The translations under genes and the position numbers were made by a program. This document shows, one piece after another, positions 36,102 to 64,000 of a DNA stretch of 64,000 bases. Source of the stretch: Hippopus hippopus (taxonomy: Eukaryota > Mollusca > Bivalvia > Cardiida > Cardiidae); the NCBI GenBank assembly GCA_946811185.2, contig OX328109.1:37122129-37186128 (forward strand). The letters run 5' to 3'. The notes under the pieces were generated by a model. That model saw only the letters and a list, made by a program, of their open reading frames with translations. It had not been told where the DNA came from and did no database searches. Position 1 is the stretch's first letter; each line of letters opens with the position of its first letter.

Positions 36102-36599
36102 TATAGGCAATGTTTTACTCTTATGTGAGCATGTGACCCATTTTTTTTTTTAACCCTTGGGCTGCTTAGCACAACTCCAGGACCTTTTGCAGAGAGTGAT
36201 TATCAAGATCAGTGCAGTCTGATCTTGGATCTACACTGTCCAATGAGGGGATATCTTTTCTCCAAAAAAGCTTTTGAAATAGCAAAATTTGGGTTTTTGC
36301 TATCAGTTTGAAAGTTCCATTTCATTTATTCAGCAGGACATAGGTTAACCAAGCTGACCCATTTTCAAAGCTGTTTTAGATATTATAACGTCATATGCAA
36401 TGAACTAAATATCTTCACTCTAAAGTGCATACAAGGTTTTTATAATATATCCGTTTAAAGATTCTTGCAAGTCAAACCGAGGCACATATTCACGTACCAT
36501 TCTACGTAACATTTTTCATCGAACTACAAATGTAGTAATTCACACAATCTCTGACTGGCTAAACCAAATGGTTTAGGCGTTTAAAAGAATAACACCAAA

Positions 36600-36741
36600 A
36601 ATGGGATGAAGCTCTCTGACATGATAGAAAACACTTTGGAAAAGAAAAAGATGTTGGTAACCAGTATTTTCTTTTCCCACACTGTATTCAAATGCTTTCT
36701 TCCAAAGGGTTACAAAAACACACCCTTGTTTTGGTACTGGG
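36600..36741. mobile_element. TTAA hairpin MITE, right end
   Basis: The hairpin GATGTTGGTAACCAGTATTTTC is followed by CCAAAGGGTTACAAA. It abuts the next MITE at TTAA 36742 and marks the right edge of the copy-3-specific segment. Confidence 0.6.
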
Positions 36742-36897
36742 TTAACATTTTACCAAATGACAAAATTTTGGACGCGACCAAACAAAGCATTTGTAGACAA
36801 CAAATTAAATATAGCTTAAATGATGATTTCTGTCTTCCATAGGGTAGAAAACATTGTGGGAAAAGCAGAAACTGCTTGTTACACATTGTTTTCAATA
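36742..36897. mobile_element. TTAA hairpin MITE, uninterrupted paralogue
   Basis: This is the empty-site version of 8700-9152. GCTTAAA and TGATGATTTC are adjacent at 36820/36821. Confidence 0.82.
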
Positions 36898-37312
36898 TCC
36901 GCTTGACAAAAGGTGGCAAGCAGGGTGTTAACAAATGAATAAGAGACTTTTACTGGCCAGCTCATTTTAACTCTGAAAGTCTAGGAATGTTTTTATACCT
37001 TTCAATTTGACTGAAGAAAAAGCTTTGATAATACAGAGCAAAACACAAGAAATGGACGTCTTTAAATAAGGAAGAGTCAACAAATTCTTCCTTCGGAAAA
37101 GGTAAAAATATTTCCTTTAACCTAACAGCTAACAATTACAGGTAAATAACAAACAATGACTTTATCTTATAATATACTTGTAAATGTATGTATACATGCA
37201 GTCATGCGATATCTAAAAATACATGTATGTCACGTGATACAAAGCAATTGCACTTATTTTCTAATGAATGTGATAGGTGTGAAGGAACAATATTTTTAAT
37301 CAATTATTTGCT

Positions 37313-37595
37313 GAGCCCAGCAGCGCCGTCGGTAGAATAAAGGACTTGAAACCAGGTTACTGGTTGGAATCCCAACCTGGCAAATTTCTTGCCGAGGACT
37401 GATGATAGTCACTGCGACAGCATTCATTTCTCTCTGACCCCTGGTCAATGTTTCAACGATGATTATGTGGTACAGCAGTCAGTGGTTTGTAAAGAATATT
37501 GTGTGAAGTACTGGTTATAGAAACTGAAGGAAGGAATGAATAAATGCAATGGTTGCAGCAATATAATTGAAAAAAGTGTTAAACACTAAACAAAA
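37313..37595 (+). mobile_element. second SINE-like element, copy 3
   Basis: Equivalent of 9573-9857 with small deletions. Confidence 0.55.
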
Positions 37596-37647
37596 TGATA
37601 ACCAATTTTTACACAGTTTCAAAGTACATATTGAAAAAAAAATATAT

Positions 37648-37905
37648 GAGCCATGCTCTGTGAAAAGGGGGCTTAATACATCTGCGAAAAGTATTGACCC
37701 AGGTCAGCCTGCGCAATCTGTGCAGGCTGACCTGGGCCGAAACTTTTCGCTGTCAATTTTCTGTTTGTCAAAGGACCAGTTTACCTCATGATTAAGTTTG
37801 TTATTTAAAAAAATGGCTCTTATGGATCCATGATTGTGTGATGATTTGAGCCGGTATCATGTATCACGTTGATGCATTAAGCCTCCTTTTGCCAGAGCAT
37901 GGCTC
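37648..37905. mobile_element. fold-back MITE, GAGCC family, copy 3
   Basis: Equivalent of 9911-10171. The internal palindrome is AGGTCAGCCTGCGCA...TGTGCAGGCTGACCT. Confidence 0.85.
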
Positions 37906-38089
37906 ATTTATAAATATGTGCCATTAAAATTACCATTTTTGCAGTTACAGTCAAACCTGAATTAATGGTAACCTGCATCAACCATCCAATCTTTACTAGA
38001 CAACATTTTAGACTTTTTTCATTTTGACAGTATTCTGTAAAATTTCGTGAAGTGTGGCTCAAATGTTGGATATTGTCTTAAAAAAGACA

Positions 38090-38215
38090 GACTGATAATA
38101 ACGTGGAAAAAGGAGAAATTGCTGGTTACCTGCATTTTCTCTCTTTCCCATATTGTTTTCAAAAGCATTCTTCTTCAGGGTCACAAAATTGTTTTGTAAG
38201 AGGAGAAACACTTGC
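38090..38215. mobile_element. TTAA hairpin MITE fragment
   Basis: Only the hairpin core and part of the right arm are recognisable (GGAGAAATTGCTGGTTACC, TTCTTCAGGGTCAC). Confidence 0.6.
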
Positions 38216-38684
38216 AAAAAGATTGTGTACGCAAGAATAATGCAGTAGGCATTATCCAAGATGCAAAGCACCTCAGGATATGCCACCTGCTGAGGTAGGG
38301 GTCACAGAGTTCTTTTCTGGAAACTTTGAGCCTGCAGACATCATCTGGTGGCCCTTATTAGCATTTTTTGCTAGTATTGTCTGAACTCATGGATCGGGAA
38401 AAAAATACAGAATTGATGTGTACAAAAAAGCAACTGCATTTTTCATCAAAGGTTCCTAAAACCTGGTTAAGCTGTTGTTATTCTTTGTTTATAAGTAAAA
38501 TTTAGCCATGTTGTATTCCTTGTGTTAAACAGCTACTTCCAGTTAGAGGTCGGTATTGTGAGTTTGCTTGGCTGGCTGCCAAATACAGGTTTGACTTCTA
38601 AACGTTTGCCATTTTACTATTTTAAATCCTTTATCAATCACAATTTTATGACCCTGTACAGGGCTTTTGAAAACATCTTGGAAA
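38216..38684. other. unassigned stretch
   Basis: I see no coding or repeat signature apart from a possible MITE remnant (CATTTTACTATTTTAAATCC) near 38610. Confidence 0.4.
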
Positions 38685-38939
38685 GTTTGGTTTGTATTGA
38701 GTTAAACGCCATTTTAACAGCTTAGGTCATATCATTGCGGTCAGTGATGCACCCATGTGTTTCCTGGCTTTCTCACACCAGTACTGACACAACTTTCTTT
38801 CCAAAGCCACTGACTACTCTTCTCACATGCATCAGAGGTGAGAGGCCAAAAATCACCAGAAAGAAAGTTCACCAAAACCAGGTATCGAACTCTAGGTCAC
38901 GAGTCAGATATGCTAACCACTGAGCTACCCGGCCGGGCT
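38685..38939 (-). mobile_element. tRNA-derived SINE, inverted dispersed copy
   Basis: This is the same family as 3523-3787 on the opposite strand. The B box (revcomp of GGTATCGAACTC) and A box (revcomp of CTGAGCTACC) lie at the right end. It is flanked by 9-bp repeats TCTTGGAAA at 38676-38684 and 38940-38948. An independent insertion with its own target duplication shows that this is a dispersed SINE. Confidence 0.88.
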
Positions 38940-38964
38940 TCTTGGAAAAAAAAGGACAAAACTT

Positions 38965-39176
38965 AATCCTATATCACACAATCCTGACTTTCAACGACCC
39001 TGAGAAACAAAGCTTTTAACATCATGAAAACCCAGCATTTTCTCCTTTTCTCACAGTGTTTTCAACACTTTCAAAGACATATCCGATCATTTGAGTAACA
39101 TCTAGTTTGTCATCTACAAAATTTAATGCTTTTAAAATGGACAGGTCTAACATTTTGTTGTGTGGGAAAGAGTTAA
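38965..39176. mobile_element. TTAA hairpin MITE, reverse orientation
   Basis: The left end is decayed and the right end is GTGGGAAAGAGTTAA. The hairpin is asymmetric because its left arm is largely lost. Confidence 0.7.
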
Positions 39177-39185
39177 AGCATGCAC

Positions 39186-39402
39186 TCCACCCTTTACAAC
39201 ACAACATAATTTTAGACTGGTCCATTTTGAAAGCAACTGCACACATTTTAAAAATGTGGATCAAGGCATTTATCTCTGATATAGGAGAAAACATTGTGGA
39301 AAAAAGAGAAAATGCTACGTAACAGCATTTTCTCCTTTCTCTACCATGTTTTCAAAAGCTTCAGTCATTAAAATACTTGATCGTTTGGTAAAGGTTTAAC
39401 TC
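39186..39402. mobile_element. TTAA hairpin MITE
   Basis: CCCTTTACAACACAAC to GGTAAAGGTTTAAC, with hairpin GAAAATGCTACGTAACAGCATTTTC. Confidence 0.72.
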
Positions 39403-39875
39403 ATTTTTTAAAGTCTAGTGTTTTAGATGTGCCCATGAAAGAAAGAGGTGGGGTTTATATACTGTTTGCTGTTCAAGAGGTGATTCCTTGGAGTTTTGGT
39501 TGTATTTGTAAGCAATACATTACAATATAATACATTTTAAGAAGTAAAGTTAAAAGGGATTTTTTTTTAATTTTATAAAGTAAGATAACTTTTGTTCTTC
39601 ACTAAAATTAAATGTTGTAGAAGACTCATTAGTTTGTCTCTTTGGTGCCAAATTTGATCTCTGCCACTAACCCCCATTAATTTATTCTCTTTGGGACAAT
39701 GCTGATGGGTACCCACAAGATAGGTATAGAAAAGAAATAATAATTCCAAGATTAAGACGCCTCAACTTACAAGGAAATCTGACATACAGTAAAACTTTTG
39801 TAAGTGACACTTGGGTTTACCAGCCACTCATATTGAGCTACAACCAAGTTCCAAAAATCAGTTTTTCATTTGACC
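39403..39875. other. unassigned downstream flank of the ABCC gene
   Basis: No gene is seen. A minus-strand AATAAA is possible at about 39680 (TTTATT), as well as at 40016-40021. Either could end the ABCC transcript, but nothing here decides it. Confidence 0.35.
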
Positions 39876-39879
39876 CTTT

Positions 39880-40305
39880 ACCAAGTACTCCCCTATTTTA
39901 ATGACCCTGTGTAGGGTCCCCCTTTTGAAAACATTGCGAAAAAAAAAAAAGTGACAACAAGCATTTTATATTTTTCCCAAAATGTTGCAAAAACAATCTC
40001 ATTATCTGGCCACATTTTATTTGTTTTCCTCAAGTGCTTTAAATTTGGACAATTCTAATCTTTTTCCATCTGGAAGAACTCTTTACCAGACAATAAAACT
40101 TTAGGCTTGCCAGAATTTGAAAGCCTTCACGGACTACAAAATCAAAATCAGATCATATGCTGCAATTTGTTTTTGAAAGAGTAGAAAGCATTGTGAAAAA
40201 AGAAGAAAATTCTGGTTACCAGCATTTTCTCCTTTTCCCTCAATGTTTACAAAAGCCTTCTTTCTCATGGACCATTAAAGTCCAGATTGTGAGATAATGG
40301 GTTAA
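39880..40305. mobile_element. two decayed TTAA hairpin MITEs
   Basis: The first (39880 to about 40075) is strongly decayed. The second (about 40078-40305) has CTCTTTACCAGACAA, a hairpin around TTCTGGTTACCAGCA, and ends in AATGGGTTAAAG. Confidence 0.65.
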
Positions 40306-40401
40306 AGGAGTCTATGTTCAAAACCTCTTGTCTTCAGTGGCCAATTTTGTTGCTCTAAGTGGCTGGTTAAGACAGATTAGTGGCTGGTTAAGACATTAAA
40401 T

Positions 40402-40668
40402 ATGGCCTGCAACACGCGAAAAAGGGCATTCGGACATTTACATAAAGTGTCGTCTTGGATAAGCCTGCGCAGTCCGCGCAGGCTAATCCGAAATGACACT
40501 TTCCGTTTTTATGTAATTTTCTGTTTTGCGCAAGGCTACTGTAGCACAAAATCTAATGTAGTAGTAAAATGCCGTCTCGGATCAGCCTGCGCGGATTGCG
40601 CAGGCTGATCCGAGACGACACTTTACGCAAATGTCCGAATGCCCCTTTTCGCGTGTTGCAAGCCATAT
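40402..40668. mobile_element. fold-back MITE, ATATGGC...CAACACGCG family
   Basis: Terminal inverted repeats CAACACGCGAAAA / TTTTCGCGTGTTG extend into GGGCATTCGGACATTT. Two internal palindromes GCCTGCGCAGTCCGCGCAGGC and GCCTGCGCGGATTGCGCAGGC follow. The element ends 12 bp from the ABCC stop codon, so the start of the 3' UTR would contain it. A sister copy in the opposite orientation is at 59644-59912. Confidence 0.87.
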
Positions 40669-40679
40669 ATCAATAGATT

Positions 40680-63943
<23,264 letters not shown>

Positions 63944-64000
63944 CTTGAATAAAACAGAGAATACAAAAAAAAGTTACTTCAATGCTCAAATATTATCCCC

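Larger units (their letters stand above)
36728..37997. repeat. tandem unit, copy 3, right part
   Basis: Homologous to unit positions 8686-10257 but without the 296-bp insertion. Homology ends at CTTTACT, just where the block A minisatellite would follow in copies 1 and 2. Confidence 0.88.

Overview
The window reads as AT-rich metazoan nuclear DNA. It has one widely spaced, GT-AG spliced gene on the minus strand, SINE, LINE, mariner and MITE remnants, and long minisatellites, with no operons or prokaryotic signals. Several dispersed repeats look like those I associate with bivalve molluscs, possibly a dreissenid mussel: hairpins of the form GGGCCATGATGGCCC, tandem-core elements ending in hairpin plus CTAA, and GACGGACGGAC tracts. 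This taxonomic guess rests on repeat style, not on a search.

Region 1 (1-26049) is two head-to-tail copies of a 13,024/13,025-bp unit. By eye I found only four substitutions and one C-run length change between them. Each copy carries the same 5'-truncated, frameshifted non-LTR retrotransposon (RT plus RNase H), a tRNA-derived SINE with 9-bp target duplications, hairpin MITEs, a tandem-core Helitron-like element, and five related minisatellite blocks with monomers of about 30-33 bp or a composite of about 64 bp. The unit boundary lies inside the minisatellite.

Region 2 (26050 to about 38000) is a third, clearly more diverged copy. It lacks the retrotransposon and a 296-bp insertion, so it serves as an empty-site reference. 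It is split by a 4,186-bp segment (32542-36727) that holds a dead mariner. No host protein gene is supported in 1-40400.

Region 3 (40680-63943, minus strand) holds the last 13 coding exons of an ABC transporter of subfamily C. They encode the second membrane domain and a complete second nucleotide-binding domain (Walker A, Q-loop, signature, Walker B glutamate and H-loop all present) and end in a stop codon. Several motifs resemble sulfonylurea receptors (ABCC8/ABCC9) more than other MRPs. The 5' half lies beyond the right edge. Its introns are packed with MITEs that often reach to within 10-50 bp of splice sites, and a fold-back element begins about 12 bp after the stop codon.

The most unusual signals are as follows. 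Every minisatellite monomer looks like a 3' splice site. Several repeat families share AACAAGAG-plus-hairpin 5' ends but have different tandem cores. TTAA-bounded hairpin MITEs occur about once per 2 kb and nest in each other's TTAA. The near-identical 13-kb duplication may be recent biology or an assembly artefact.
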